Below, one piece after another: positions 46,027 to 58,291 of a stretch of 64,000 nt of DNA. This stretch comes from Phytopythium helicoides (Eukaryota; Oomycota; Peronosporomycetes; Pythiales; Pythiaceae). Position numbers and translations under genes: made by a program. Under the pieces are notes generated by a model. The model was not told the origin of the DNA, searched no databases, and saw nothing but the letters and a program-made list of their open reading frames with translations. Each line of letters opens with the position of its first letter. Positions within the stretch are counted from its first letter, which is position 1. Where the stretch lies: assembly GCA_024867545.1 (NCBI GenBank), contig JANFNE010000017.1:831001-895000 (forward strand), written 5' to 3'.

Positions 46027-46133
46027 TGCTTGTGGCTGAGCGCGGGCGCCGCGCTGCTAAAGGCCGCGGCCGCCGGGCGGCCGAGCGCCGAGCGCAGCAG
46101 CGCGAGCCGCAGCTGGAGCGCGTGCGCGTGCAT
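43851..46133 (-). CDS. Mitochondrial pentatricopeptide-repeat (PPR) protein
   Basis: Exon 1 (45738-46133) encodes a mitochondrial-type presequence (MHAHALQLRLALLRSALG), a run of 13 Gln and a basic linker. Exon 2 (43851-45667) encodes at least ten PPR motifs, for example NMQPDVITYTSAIHACARG, VTPNARTYGAAVLAYARM and VEPDVVTFNALLVGAVRS. The total is about 737 residues. P-class PPR proteins bind organelle RNA and act in stability, cleavage or translation. One base seems missing near 44367-44372. Before it the protein reads YLFACAK, and after it ELDTGGALATTYSF, which restores repeat character. The polyglutamine tract is coded by a pure CTG (minus-strand CAG) run. Confidence 0.85.
45990..46030. repeat. 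CTG/CAG triplet repeat coding polyglutamine in the PPR gene
   Basis: About 13 triplets, nearly all CTG on the plus strand, encode the Gln run just behind the presumed mitochondrial presequence. It is likely to vary in length between strains. Confidence 0.9.
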
Positions 46134-46586
46134 CTGGCGGGGGGAGCGGCGGGTGCGGGACCGTTGCGGTGTGCTGGCAGCGGGTGAGGCGGTGGTGACC
46201 AGGAGCGGCGCTAGAAAAACGAAACAAGGCGAAGTCCGTAAAAACCCTGTAAAAAAGCCGCCGTGGATCGCTGAGAGGCGTAATTACAACGGGATGTGAC
46301 GCGCTGCGCGTCACCCAGTCACTGCCCCCTGGGCAGCAAAAACATGCTACCGGTTTTTGAATGCGCGATCTTTCGGCTGAATGTGAATGCCCGACCGACC
46401 GACCGCCGACCGACCGCAGACGTGTTGTGGTGGCGCCATGGGTGCTTGCATGCAAGGAGCCAACTGCAAGGCCCGCCCGCCGCCACAGATCGCCACCCGT
46501 CGCTGGCTCACTCTGCGATTCGCCTCGCCCGCCCCAAGCGCCTCCGCCTTTCCGCCCCGCTCCCCCATCCTCCCGCGCCGCCCAAC
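46134..46586. other. Divergent promoter region, PPR and uricase
   Basis: About 450 bp between the two start codons. It includes a tandem GACC-type stretch (CCGACCGACCGACCGCC near 46390-46410). No additional gene is supported. Confidence 0.5.
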
Positions 46587-47645
46587 ATGGTCGTCAAGCT
46601 GCTGACCCACGAGCACGGCAAGGGCCGCGTGCGCATGCTCAAGGTGACACGCACCCCTCAGCGCCACGAGGTCATCCAGCTGGAGGCGCAGGTGCTGCTC
46701 GAGGGCGCGCCCGCCGCCAGCGCCTACTACGACGGCGACAACGGCGCCGTGCTGCCCACCGACTCGGTCAAGAACACTGTCTACGTGATCGCCAAGAAGC
46801 ACGAGTTCTCCACGCTCGAGGAATTCGGTATCGCGCTCGCCAAGCACTTCGTCACGCGCCACCCCGACATCGTGCGTCCTCCTGGTTGCCAATTGATGCG
46901 TTGACTGCTCACTCACTGCTCTTCTCTATGCGTACCCCACAGATCAACGTCGCCAAGGTCAAGCTGTTTGAGACCCCGTGGCAGCGCCTCGAGACGGCCG
47001 ATGCCAGCGGCGCCGTGCGCCCGCACCACCATGCCTTCGTCAACTCGACCGCCACGGGCATCTCCAACACCTAGTACGTCCCAGCTGCTATTGCAATGCG
47101 TGTGCACAGGCAACTAACAATGCTGGTGCTGCAGTGTGGTGGCGACCAAGACGAGCGGCGAGCCAACGGTCACGGTCAAGTCGGGGCTCACGGGCCTTCG
47201 CGTGCTCAAGACGACGCAGAGCGCGTTCGTCGACTTCTTCCGCGACGAGTACACGACGCTGCAGGACGTGCCCGACCGCCTCGTGGCCACCGAGGTGACG
47301 GCATCGTGGAACTACACGCCCGAGGGCGTTCGCAGTGGCAACTTCAAGGCCAAGGCCGACGCCGTCAAGCGCGCGCTCATTGACACGTTCGCGGGTCCGT
47401 CGGACGTGGGCACGCCCAGTCCCGCCGTGCAGTTCACGCTGTACAAGATGGGCGAGGCCGTGCTCGACCAGTGCGCGTACGTGCACGACGTGAGCATCAC
47501 CATGCCCAACATCCACAACCTGCCCGTGGATGTCGAGCGCTTCGGCTTTAAGAACCTGCACCCGCACGGCGAGGTCTTCCTCCCCACGGACGAGCCGCAC
47601 GGCATCATCCAGGCCACCATGGTGCGCTCCAATTCGCGCCTCTAG
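46587..47645 (+). CDS. Urate oxidase (uricase), peroxisomal
   Basis: Three exons at 46587-46871, 46943-47073 and 47135-47645 give 308 residues in frame, the normal uricase length. Motifs include GKGRVRMLKV, the TDSVKNTVYVIAKKHEFST block, HHHAFVNST, SGLTGLRVLKTTQSAF, FRDEYTTL and SITMPNIHNLPVD, then NLHPHGEVFLPTDEPHG. The C-terminus is SRL, a peroxisomal PTS1 signal. The enzyme oxidises urate to 5-hydroxyisourate in purine breakdown, which allows purines to be used as a nitrogen source. The splice sites are canonical. No frame problem is seen. Confidence 0.95.
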
Positions 47646-47862
47646 AGCGCGCAGAGCTCGCCTCCGGTCTCGTGCGCTAGTTGCGCTTGAAGCAGCGCCG
47701 CCGAGAAACCGCTAGTATGAACGACAATCGTTGAACAGCAAAAACAAATCAACAAAACCAAACGGATTCTGAATCCAGTCTTTTGCGTTCTTGGTTGACG
47801 TTGGTGCGCTCACCACTGCGATCGTGGGTGGTTTGGTCACGAGCAAAACATCTCCATGAAGC

Positions 47863-50664
47863 TCAAGCATAAAAAGCGGTGAGGGCTCGTGACAAAGAGC
47901 GAAGCTTCTTGTCCAATGCTGGAAGGCTATTGGCGCCACCAGCCTCGAGTTGCTGCACTTGCCGGTGAAGCTCTTGAAAGTACGCGTCGCACGAGCTGCA
48001 GCGCTGCATCCTGCCACCGTTTTTCCCATCGCGTGAAAAATCAATTACCCATTCCAGGATTTAATAACATCGGCTTACCGTTCTTCGTTGGCGAGGTTGA
48101 TTCCGCGACCTTGGTAGGACCTCGCGTCGCGAGCATCCTTGACAATAGGCGAAAACGCAGTGAACAGCTTCTGCGCTGTGCCAATTGCTGTGTCCAAGTA
48201 TCTGCAGGGCAGAACAGTTGTGCCTGTCAGTTCAATAGTGCTTACCACACACAACACTGCGGCACTGCATACATCTCGAACTTGCTGCTTAGCAGCTCTG
48301 AGGCCATCGGAACCAACAGCACGCATGCCTCCAAATCGATGCCAAGTGATTGCAGATCTGCCGCGCGTAAGAGATCGACAACGAGTGCCTCTCGTTTCCC
48401 ACTTGGTAGCTGACTCAAATATCGGAAGCTGTCGTGTAGATTTCCCTTTTCCCAATGCGAAAGCAGTTGCTGAGCGCATTTTTGGCGAGCTGAGAAAGTC
48501 TTGACGCACGTATCCATCCCACACCGCAGCTCCATAATGTAATCCGAGGTAACTATCGTCTCATGGAGCGGCTGAGAGTTTGTTGGACCCTACTCACCGT
48601 GGCAAGGCGTTACAAGTGTTAGCAAACACACAAATTTGCCAGTTTCGCAAACTGATCGTCCTTGCCTGGCGGTCGGACATCGATGAGCCACTAGCATTTT
48701 CTGTAACTGGTGGAGCAGAGGAACCTGGACAAGGAGTAGTAGCACTTGTCAAGTAAATCATCTAAACACCAATATCGTCAGAACCGAACCTGGCCGTTCA
48801 TTGCATGATGAGGGACGCGAGCTTGGGGGCCGATAATTGAGATCGTTAGCCGCTGCAGGTGTTGTGATATCTGCACAGCGTAGTAGTAACTGTTGGACAT
48901 CTGCAGGCAAATTAAAATCACAGTGCTCAAAGTTACCTCGAGGAGTGTTCTGGGTAGGCGGTCGGCTGTTTGGAGCTTCGAAGCTTGGCTGAGTCGGTGG
49001 CCGAGAAGCTGTCGGGTTGGGTTGAGGCACTAAAGTGTAGTTGTCATTTACTCCATTTCCCACGACTGGCGTCTCTGGACGTGACGACACAACGGCTCGT
49101 TTCGCCAATTCAGATGAGAGCTTGTCAATGCCCTGACGAGTATCGTTTTCTGCAGCACGAAGTTTGGGGACGTTGCTGGAGGCAGTTGAAGTAGTGGGCG
49201 CCTGCGACGGCGTCGAAATGTTTCTTGCTGCAATTCCTCGAGCAGAGTCTGGACGTGAAGAGCTTTTGGCGGGCACTACCCCGCCAACTCCACCAGAAGG
49301 GTTTGCACTTGCCGGTCGACCGAAAGGCCGAACTTGCATGAGATCGAGCACCCAAATAGATACAAATGCATCCTGAATGGAGCCACCCATGAGCTTCATG
49401 TCTTGAAGCATTGTTGAGTCCGCCGGCGTTTCAGCAGCACCCACATCCTTTGATCTCGGGTTGATAACGCTGTCATGGCACTAATCACACATGGCAATAT
49501 CAATTGCTTGCAACGACAGCACCAGTTTTGGAAACCAGTACCATATCACACACCTCAATCGCAGTCTCATACGACCACACACGGATCGCATCTTGCGAGC
49601 AGCAATATAAGTACTTGCCAGTGTAGGGCTCCGTGACTGTGTGGCACATCGTCGTCGTCTGCAGGATTTGTTTCGTGAATCAGCATTTATATTGAACATC
49701 TCTGCTCGATGCATTAGCATTTACTCACCGTTGCAGTGTCGACTGGAGAAACACCAATGAGTGCAAACTCTTGGACATCCCAGATGCGGAGAGTGCGGTC
49801 GGTTGATGACGATACGAGGATGAACTCCTCTGGATTAAACTCAAGCCCAGTGATGGCACCTCCATGGTCAGAAAAGTCTCGGAGCATCTTGCCAGCTGTG
49901 AGGTCCCAGATCTTGATCGATCCATCGGCACCGCCTGATGTGAGCCATCGGCCATCTGGAGTGAAGCAAAGGTTCGTGACATCCGTTCCGTGCCCCTTGA
50001 ATGTCTGCATGCAGCCTTTTGTGCGCAGGTCCCAGACTTTCACGACTGTATCCATGGATCCTGATGCCACATAATCTCCATATAGATGGTAATCGAGCGC
50101 CGTGCACGTTGACATGTGACCCTTGAGTGTGCGGCTGACTTTGGCTGCCTCGAGGTCGAACGCCTTGATCGACCCCGCCTTGGATCCCGCAACCACCTTC
50201 CTCTCCGCCGGGTCAAACACGATGCTCTCGACAGGGCTCTGGTGTCCAGATAGACTCTGAACAACCCACAAGTTAGCAGATGAAGCTATGTGTAGACTCT
50301 TTCCTTGCATTCTCCAGTTCGTACCATAATGTTTTTGGTCTCCTTCTCGCGCATGCGCCACAGATTGACCATGTTGTCATCTCCGCCGGTCGCCGCCACC
50401 TGGCCCTGCCGATTTCATAGATTGACGCGATTTCAGCAAAAAGATCCTCCCAGTCATCCGGAGTCGCGTAGAGCGACGACCGCGCACCGACTTGCGGCTG
50501 AATCGCAGGCAGTTGACGTTGCACGAGTGCGCGAGGAAATGGGCTGCAGACCGCGCGAAGCGAGTCGCCACGCAAACGCCACACCACGCGTCAGTCCGTC
50601 GCCTTCCCCTCCTCCTCCAGTTGCTCGCCTACGCACAGTGCCGCGAGAGCGCCGTCGACGCCAT
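47863..50664 (-). CDS. KATNB1: Katanin p80 WD40 subunit (KATNB1)
   Basis: The multi-exon gene begins with small exons at 50637-50664, 50488-50543 and 50325-50405 (ATGGDDNMVNLW), then 49729-50256 and about 49542-49658. These encode the N-terminal beta-propeller, including LSGHQSPVESI, AGSKAGSIKAFDLEAAKVSRTL and LTAGKMLRDF. Exon 48780-49480 or so is a Ser/Pro-rich linker. The last exons, ending at 47863, encode the con80 domain (LLSHWEKGNLHDSFRYLSQLP, YLDTAIGTAQKLF, MQRCSSCDAYFQEL). Katanin p80 targets the p60 ATPase to microtubules for severing at centrosomes and basal bodies. Boundaries of the linker exons between 48540 and 48800 are uncertain. The last residue of the propeller exon may be read in two ways. 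Confidence 0.88.
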
Positions 50665-50813
50665 GGCCGCAGCGCGAGTTGCCTTTGCCGCGTCCTTTCT
50701 TGCTGTCGTCGCTTCAACTCGCCATCCCAGCCAGCGCACATGTCACTCTCCCGAGGTAGCGACGGCGTTTGAGAACGCCAAACGCGAATTCCCTCCCCCT
50801 GCCAGCGGCAACC

Positions 50814-51589
50814 ATGCAGGTGGTGCTGGCGGTGCTGAGCTTCATCGACATCGTCGCGCTGACGTTCCTCAACGGCTACTGGGTGCGTGCGCCTGCCTGC
50901 CCGCCTGATGTGTGGCGATGGGGACTGGCCGCTTTCCCGTGGCCTGCGGCTGCTCACTGACGCCGCCGACGCTTGTGCAGCTCATCACGCTGGACGAGTT
51001 GGAGCTGGACCACCTGAACCCGGCCGATGTCGCCAAGCGCCTCAACAAGCTCGTCGGTACGTGGCTCACTGCCGCCGCGCTTCTGCTGCCGTTTCCACAG
51101 CGAATGGATCTGACAGTCGTGGTTGGTGCTTGCTTGGCGCAGTGCCCGAGATGATCCTGCACGGACTGCTGCTGGTGTTCTGCCTCCTGGCGTGGGCCCC
51201 ATGGGTGTTCCTGTTCAACCTCCCGATCGCCATTTGGCAGGCCCGTCGGTAGGTTTTTGGCGCTCTGCTGGGTTGCGAGATGGTGGCTGTGCGTGGCCTA
51301 ACGACTCGCTTGTGACAGCGTCATGCGCAATGAGCACATGATGGACCCGACCGAGATCCTGCGCTTTAAGAACCTGCAGCAGGCGCGCACCGAGTCGATC
51401 GCCAAGACGGTGTTCTACGGTCTCCAGATCGTGTACGGCATGTACTGGTACGTCCGCTTCTCTGGTTGTTTGAGTCCACGACCACCTTTCGTCTACAGTC
51501 GGCTGACTGACATCACCGCCGAACGCCACAGGATGGTGTCTGCGATTGTGGTCACGGCCGCGCCTCGCAAGCGCGGAAAGAAGCTGTAG
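50814..51589 (+). CDS. Cornichon-family ER cargo receptor
   Basis: Five exons at 50814-50882, 50981-51056, 51143-51248, 51319-51447 and 51532-51589 give 145 residues in frame, the family size. The protein starts MQVVLAVLSFIDIVALTFLN (first span) and continues with ITLDELELDHLNPADVAKRLN and then the second and third spans (GLLLVFCLLAWAPWVFLFNL). The IRE-type loop DPTEILRFKNLQQARTE is followed by a last hydrophobic segment. Cornichon proteins (Erv14, CNIH) load transmembrane cargo into COPII vesicles at the ER. The gene starts 149 bp from the divergent katanin p80 gene. Confidence 0.94.
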
Positions 51590-51931
51590 ACACCACTGCC
51601 GGATCGACTCGCAGTTCCCAGCGTCGGCGCTTATAATGGATGCCACTCGAGCCCCAGCGCAGCTGGAGAAAGCCCATACGCGCCAACGTGCCGCCCTAGC
51701 CAGTCCGCCTAGCGAAGCAGTCAATGTAGTTTGCATCTCGCCACCACCGCTTCGTCTCGCCATTCTCCTTCGTGCAGTGTTGTGTACCCATTTCGCCAAG
51801 CGGAGGCACACGAATCGGTGACATAGAGTGTGCCTTATGGTCACTGTCTCCATCCGTGCCCTTAGCTCGCTGACAGCCGTGGGTCAAAATGCAACAGTGA
51901 GAAAGGCGTCGACCCGAGCGAAGCCCGCGCC
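51590..51931. other. Intergenic, no gene seen
   Basis: A 340-bp spacer between cornichon and the IML1 gene; no gene is seen. Confidence 0.45.
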
Positions 51932-54900
51932 ATGCGCCGCCGCTACGAACGCCGTCGCGCCGCCCGCGCGGCCGCCGCCGCCGCCCCGGGCGCAGAGGCT
52001 GCTGCCACCGACGGAGTGGGTGCTGGAGCAGCGAGCTCCGCGGCTGCTGGCACCTCCGACGGCGTCGAGGCGTCGGCGTCCTCTGTGGCCAAGAAGCGCC
52101 AGCAAACGGTGCATGCGACTGCGCAGATCAAGCTGCACGTGCACGGGCACGAGTTCATGGGCGGTGAGGAGATCGTGCTGAACCCCGAGGCATTCCCGCA
52201 GCTCAAGGAGATGGTCTGGAAGGACTACGTCGTCGAGGTCTTCCACCCGGCAGGTGCTTCGCCCGAGCTGTCTCCGCTGCTCTCGCCCGCCGAGCGCGCA
52301 GAGCGGCTCTCGGAGGGCTCGCCGCGCCAGCACCTGCTGCTCGACATCCCAGAAAGCAGCGCGACACCCATCAAAGCTAAGCTCCAGGTCAGCGTGCTCA
52401 AAGAGACGGCGGCGCTCTTCCAGCTCGCGGCCTTCAAGGACGTCACTGTGCGCTTCCTGCCAAAGGCGCAGGTCGAGATCGACTTTGTCGAGATCTCGCT
52501 CAAGGACAATTTCATGTCGCGTCGAGATCTATGGTACCTCCAGAAGGCGCTTGCAGGCTCGGCACTGCACGTCGGACGCACCATCCGAATCCAGAGTGCG
52601 CGGTGGCAGGTCATGGACATTCGCAGCAACGGCGAGAAAGTGCGCAGTGGCGTCGTCACACACAGCACGAAATTCACGTTTCGATCTCGAACATCTCGCG
52701 TCATGTGGCTCGTGCAGATAAGCCCCGAGATGTGGGATGTGTCCAACTCGGGGAACCTCTACCTTGAAATCTTCATTCAGGTAGTGCAGAATGTACTCAA
52801 CCGATGGATGAAGCACAAGGTATCGCACAGTCTTACCATCATGTTTTACGCGCGGAGTTATTACCCCGAGATGGATCAAAGCTACAACCCTCGCCAACTG
52901 CGCTTCCCCGTGGCTACTCGCACAAACTCTGCAACGCGAAGGAAGCCTGCTGCGTCAAACAGCAACACCACGAACGGCGGCAGCCAACCCTCTGGTGACG
53001 AAACTGGATCGACGTTTCCGTACGATCGCAGTGACTGCTTCTCTATCGGCGAGGATGAACAAGGCCGGCACTACCAGGATTTTTACAAAATCGTCACGTT
53101 TGACAGCATTATCACGGACGTGCAGCCCCTGCTGGTGAAGCTCAAGCAGGAGCTCAATGCATTCCCGCACCTCTGCGGGTGGCGCTCGCCTGCTGACTTG
53201 TATGTGTCGTCCTTCGCACCGGCTGACCCTTTCTCATCCTCTCGACAGTCACCGTCAGTGGCGTCATCCCAAGATAACACACAGTGGATCCACGGTGACT
53301 CTGATTCGAGTGAACCAAGTGCGCCTCGACGGGGGGTTCCATCCAACGCACGCGACGGGAACATGCTTGAGGCTGTGAATATCGTGCTGAATATCTTCGA
53401 AAAGCATCACATTGACCGCCACCTCGCTCGGAGTGGACAAAGTGTTGTGCTAATCACAGCGGGGAATGGAATCTTTTCAGTCAATAAGCGACTGTCAGAG
53501 ATCACAGAGCAGCGAATGATGGACCATGGTATCGGCATTGATATGATCTCGCTCGCGTCACGCCCACTGCACAAGTGCCCATTGTTCCTATTCAAGGAAA
53601 CGGATGTGTCAGATATGAAGCTTCCGCCCCGCAATAACGGTGGGGAAGCTAACTCGGGTGTTGCCGAAATCTGTTTGTGCAATCCTGCAGCAAATTATAC
53701 TTCAAGCTCAAGCCATCAAGCATTTCAACTACCGCAGCAACAGCAGCAACAGCAGCAACAGCAACATCACGTGGGTTCTAAAGGTGCTGTAGGACCGCGC
53801 CGATCGAGAACAGGTTCTCGTGATGGCAACACTGCAGTCATGAATGAAGCTCATCTCTCCATGCTGATGGCGAACTCCGACTTCAATGTGTCAACAGCGA
53901 TCGGGACTGCTCGAGGAAGTACGACGAATCATCCTTGCAAACACTGCGTACAACGGATGGAATCGCGGAAGAAATACGTCGTGCCACTATGGATCCCAAT
54001 CTGCTTTGTGCAAGAGTCAATGCTAGTAGCGCACAAGTGCCCACTTGACGAGGACATTACGCAATTCTGCCCTGTATGTCATCCACGTGTGACGAAGTCT
54101 AAAGAGTTCGAGCCCTTGCCGATGTGCCGTATGTTCAGAAACGACGACGACGACGATCTCACCCATTTCAGCCACTTATCTCTGCCGAAGCCACTTGAGT
54201 GCTTACTCAGCAACTTTGAACGACCAGATGAGTCCGCTCTCAGCGACGACGAGCGCGATAACTTTGCATCATCCACCATGATCTCAGGTGTGTCAACCAA
54301 TTTTGACGATTTTGTGTTCGCTGGCGTCGACAGTGACTTGATACGAGCGAGGGCGTCGTCGCTGCTTTCTTCCGACGACTCCATTTCTTACGAAGGTGGG
54401 AGTGTCATGACGAAAGTGCACTCGTTTTCATCCGTGTCCCAGGATCAAATGACACAAGAGTTTGAGCAGTATGACGACCAAGTGTTTGCAGTCACAACTG
54501 CAGCGCGACCACGTCTTGCTACGAAAATGTCCGAAAATGAGTTTAGTGGTAATCGTATGGCTATGACCCCTCCGCTTCGTCCCGCTAATCCGATGGCAGG
54601 GTCTGTCTTCAAGAAGCGTGCTGCTAGTGGCGTCTTCCTTGGGACCCATACCGGATCAGCCGGTAATGCACCAACTACACTCCATGAACATGGAAGTAAC
54701 AACAGCGGCGGGGGAACAACTAGCTCAAGTCGGTGGCGAGCGCTGGACCAGCGTAATATCTCACCACTGAATGTTGATCAAGGGTATACAACTTATCAAG
54801 ATGGGCAAAACGGGCAGTCCGGTGAACCTCGTCAGCTTTCAGGTTCTCTCCCCGGTACTTTTCAACTCGAAGGAAGTGGTGGCGGTATGGCTGGTCAGCT

Positions 54901-57055
54901 GGGTTATGCACCTCCATACACATCGAGCCCGATACTAAAGCCCACGGATGGAAGCGCAGCGGCGGCAAAAGGTGATATTTTCCACACCCAAGACTACATC
55001 TTCAAGCAGCTCACCAGCAATCAACGTCGCTGGAGTCAAGTACGTCCAAGTCAAGACTACCGTTATAAGCTTGTCCAGAATGTCCTCAAATGGCGAAGTT
55101 TGTGCTTCCCGGCTCTGCTGCCACTCACAAGTGACTACATCCCTGGTCCCAAAGAGCTCAAGGCTCATTACACGGAGTCATTCTATTCGGTCATGCTGCC
55201 GGAGCGCGATGAAGCTAGAAATGGAATGATGTTCCATGGCTACCGCGAACTTGTCATGGAGATGGTGGCGCAGCGCTTTTCCCAAGACTTTCAGCTCGTC
55301 ACCGTCGAAGACGCAGACGGCGGCGCAGCAGATCAGTCGAATGCAACTGTGTTCCGGTTGAGCATGGGGCATCGTATTCACGAGATTGTATACAACGAGG
55401 AAACACAAACCATCGACGTGAAGCGATACCTCCAAAAAGTCACCAGCCGATCTGATGTTGACATTATGGAGTACCGCTACGCGTTGTGGTCACCGGTTAC
55501 GGATGGCTTCCTCTCCGTTACCCAAGAGTTCCGCAAGTACCCTCAGATCGAGTACCAGTGGAATCACTTGGATCAGTTGATTTGCGGCTACATTGACGAC
55601 ATGAGTGAGGGTATCCGTTACAAGAGACTGCTGTATTGCTTGATCCCGCCACAGCTAGACGAATCGTCTCCAGAAGAATGCAAAGGTTCGTGCACACGTG
55701 ATTGCAGGTGTGGAGGTAGACATGACTAACTCGTTCAAAAATGTTTGCCTGGAACAGCAACTTTGAAGACATACACGGAACGCTGCAGGAAGTTTTTGGA
55801 TTATCTCAAATCCAAGGCGGACACAAGCACCGGGTTTCCCGACGTGAAACTCTCGACCGAGTGGCATCCTGGGCTTACTACGAGTGGTCCTGGTGCTTTC
55901 AAGCGCGTTGGTCACAGGAGTGTCAAGATGCTGGCTCATTGGGCGACGGAGCCGTCCCAGACGTTCACACAGAACTGGTTAATTGTCAAGGTGGACACAG
56001 AGCTGGTTGCAACACAGTGCTACCACGTGGAAGTGCAGTGGCTCGCGTGCATGGGTTCGTTGGTCGACGAAGCCATTACTGGGTCTGCGCGCCGCGCCAA
56101 ACAGCTCGGGTTGGAGTTTATTCAGGTGTCAGAGAATGGAATCTCGAGCAACCTCGACCTTCACCCGTTTATCGCGCCGATCTTTTTGCCGATTGCCGAC
56201 CCAGAGGAGCAGCAGCTGGTTGAGCGCGCGCTCATTGAGCGCTTCGGATTTTGCTGCGAGAGTTTGCATCCCATCCCGTTTACGCATCTGAACCACGAGC
56301 GCGAGTACGCAGTAGCCGCCCCTGATCCACCGGCGAGTGGACCAGGTAGCAAGACGCGTCGTCGCATCCCACGACGAGTGGTCGCATACTACCGGCAATA
56401 TGCGCATCGATCACTGTCGTGCTTTGCGCGCATGACGCAAACTGGTCTGGTGTGGATTTCGAACCAGAAAACACACGATGACGAGATCCAGCCAGTGTTT
56501 GAGCAGCTCAAGGGCTACATTGAAGCGGTGAGAGCGGCTCACACAGGCTTGAATGAGATCTTTGATGCTGTCGCCGACCTTGCTATTCAACGAGAGAATT
56601 CCTCACTGCCGCGTCGGTCGAGTTCAGCTGTTGGAAGCGACGGCACACCGACCCAGTCTACGCAGCAGCAACATGGCAGCGATACAGCTTTGGACGCATC
56701 GAGTGCCCTGCCCACATCGTTGCCTCCTAGCAACGATTCTGGCGCAAGGAGCGACGAGGGATCCAATGCTCCGGAGCTTTCAAGTGCAGCGGAGAGCTCG
56801 ACGACAGGCGATGACGACAAGGAGAACGAGATCCGTATGCTTAATGGCCACGTGTCATCGCCGGTTAGTGGTGCAGCAGAGACCCAAGATCCGCCAAAGG
56901 CAGCAGACACAACCCACCAGAAGGTTGCACGAGAGGGACTCGATGAGCGGGGCGTCAAGCTAGATAGTGAGGTCGGGCTCGACGATGTCAGGAACGATGA
57001 AGAAGTCGGGGTGGTCATTGCAGCAGATGGACTCGCCCCTGCAGATCATCCATAG
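51932..57055 (+). CDS. IML1/DEPDC5-like GATOR1 subunit, apparently without DEP domain
   Basis: Two exons, 51932-55685 and 55758-57055, give 1683 residues in frame (human DEPDC5 1603). An Ala/Arg-rich start leads to the N-terminal domain, then KFTFRSRTSRVMWLVQISPEMWD of the central SABA/Vam-like domain, a long Ser-rich linker with a polyGln run, and LNRWMKHKVSHSLTIMFYARSYY. The C-terminal domain has CYHVEVQWLACMGSLVDEAI and ARRAKQLGLEF. GATOR1 is the GAP for Rag GTPases that switches off TORC1 when amino acids are short. Only about 60 residues separate the middle and C-terminal domains, where a DEP domain is expected; I see none. A 200-residue Ser/Thr/Glu-rich tail follows the C-terminal domain. 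Confidence 0.85.
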
Positions 57056-57703
57056 GGTACCAGGTTGTAGAGGGCAGTACCGGCGCACTGCCAAAGGTGT
57101 ACGGAGTCGTTGTGCACGCCATGCATCCAGCATCACGGAGGCCGCAACTGGATTCTCACCGTGAGCGAGGCAAACACGCCCATGTGGTTGCCGCGGCGTA
57201 TAATAACGAGGTAATCGAGAGAGAGAGAGAGAGAGAGAGAGAGCGCCCAGCAGCTCTGATATCACCACGGCGTCTCGCCTCTGGCGGGGAAAGTGGTTGC
57301 ACCTGCGGTGCGGCGAGCGGGCCGACGACCAGCCGTCGCCGCGCCGCACGCCAATCGTCCATGTGGATACGGTTACGGTAGCAGCAGCACCCGACCTCAA
57401 CTTCCAACCGCATCAGCGCGCCAGTCGTCATGCCACGGTGAAGATCCTCCGCGGTCGGTCGAGAGCGGCGCGCGGATCCAGGCGTGCGTCACTCCCGCGC
57501 CGAAATCATGATGATCCGCCGTCTCGCCACTCCACTCGATAGAGTTCAGCTTCCTCAGTACACCCGGGTAGAAACCGCGCACCTGCACAGAAGAGTCAGC
57601 AGCTGCGGCCGGATCCCGCTACTGTACGGAGCGGCAACCGCGTCATGGACGGCGTGGCGCTTGGCCGCTCAGTCTCGAATTTGGCCGCCCGCGCGCACTG
57701 CTC
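57056..57703. other. Intergenic, no gene seen
   Basis: About 650 bp between two plus-strand genes. It holds the (GA)n tract at 57217-57243 and presumably the promoter of the FYVE gene. Its short frames show no domain. Confidence 0.45.
57217..57243. repeat. (GA)n microsatellite
   Basis: About 13 GA dinucleotides in the spacer before the FYVE-domain gene. Confidence 0.95.
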
Positions 57704-58291
57704 ATGCCGCCGTCGGCTGTGGAGGCCTCTGCGCTGTGCCGGCGCTCGCACTGGGTGCCCAAGTCGTCGCGCTCGGCCTGCTCCAACTGCCGCCGCGGCT
57801 TCAAGCTGTTCGCGGGCAAGCACCACTGCCGCCTCTGCGGCGAGGTCGTGTGCAAGGCCTGCTCGGGGCGCCGCATCCTCTTCCAGACGGCCGCCGTGCG
57901 CGTGTGCGACGACTGCGTCGCCACCAACGTGCAGCCCGTGCTCGCGCGCCGACAGAGCCTGCCCGACGCGCGCTTCCACGGCCGCGCCAGCTCGCGCGCG
58001 CTGCTCAGCACGGGCCGCCGCAGCCTGCCGATGGAGCCCGAGCTGCCGACCAGCGCCAGCGGACTCAAGCACGGCAGTAGCCCCAGCGACCTCCCGACCA
58101 GCGTCAGAGGACGCGCGGCGTCCGCCGGCAAGCGCCGCGCTCGCAAGGACCAGCGCGCGGACGGGCTCGTGTTGGGCGAGTGGCGCTCCATCGTGCACTG
58201 GAACTACTCGTCCAGCCACGTGGCGACGGCCGTGTTCGCCCTATGCCTCGCGGTGCTCGCGAGCCTGCTGGCCGCCGCTGCGCGCAAGTGA
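57704..58291 (+). CDS. FYVE zinc-finger protein with C-terminal membrane anchor
   Basis: The 195-residue single-exon protein has a FYVE-type finger at about 20-77. Cysteine pairs are CSNC, CRLC, CKAC and CDDC, with the basic GKHHCRLCG core that binds phosphatidylinositol 3-phosphate. The usual WxxD at the start reads WVPK here, so the Asp is missing. A basic Ser-rich linker follows. The C-terminus holds a 20-residue hydrophobic segment (VATAVFALCLAVLASLLAAA) close to the end, which suggests a tail-anchored protein. This combination would tie PI3P-positive endosomes to another membrane. The exact role is unknown. An upstream exon cannot be excluded. Confidence 0.8.
   Translation: MPPSAVEASALCRRSHWVPKSSRSACSNCRRGFKLFAGKHHCRLCGEVVCKACSGRRILFQTAAVRVCDDCVATNVQPVLARRQSLPDARFHGRASSRALLSTGRRSLPMEPELPTSASGLKHGSSPSDLPTSVRGRAASAGKRRARKDQRADGLVLGEWRSIVHWNYSSSHVATAVFALCLAVLASLLAAAARK

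Noticed and set aside
53735..53775. CAG run as possible CRISPR-like or satellite repeat
   Set aside because: It is an in-frame polyglutamine tract of the IML1 gene. No CRISPR array exists in the window.
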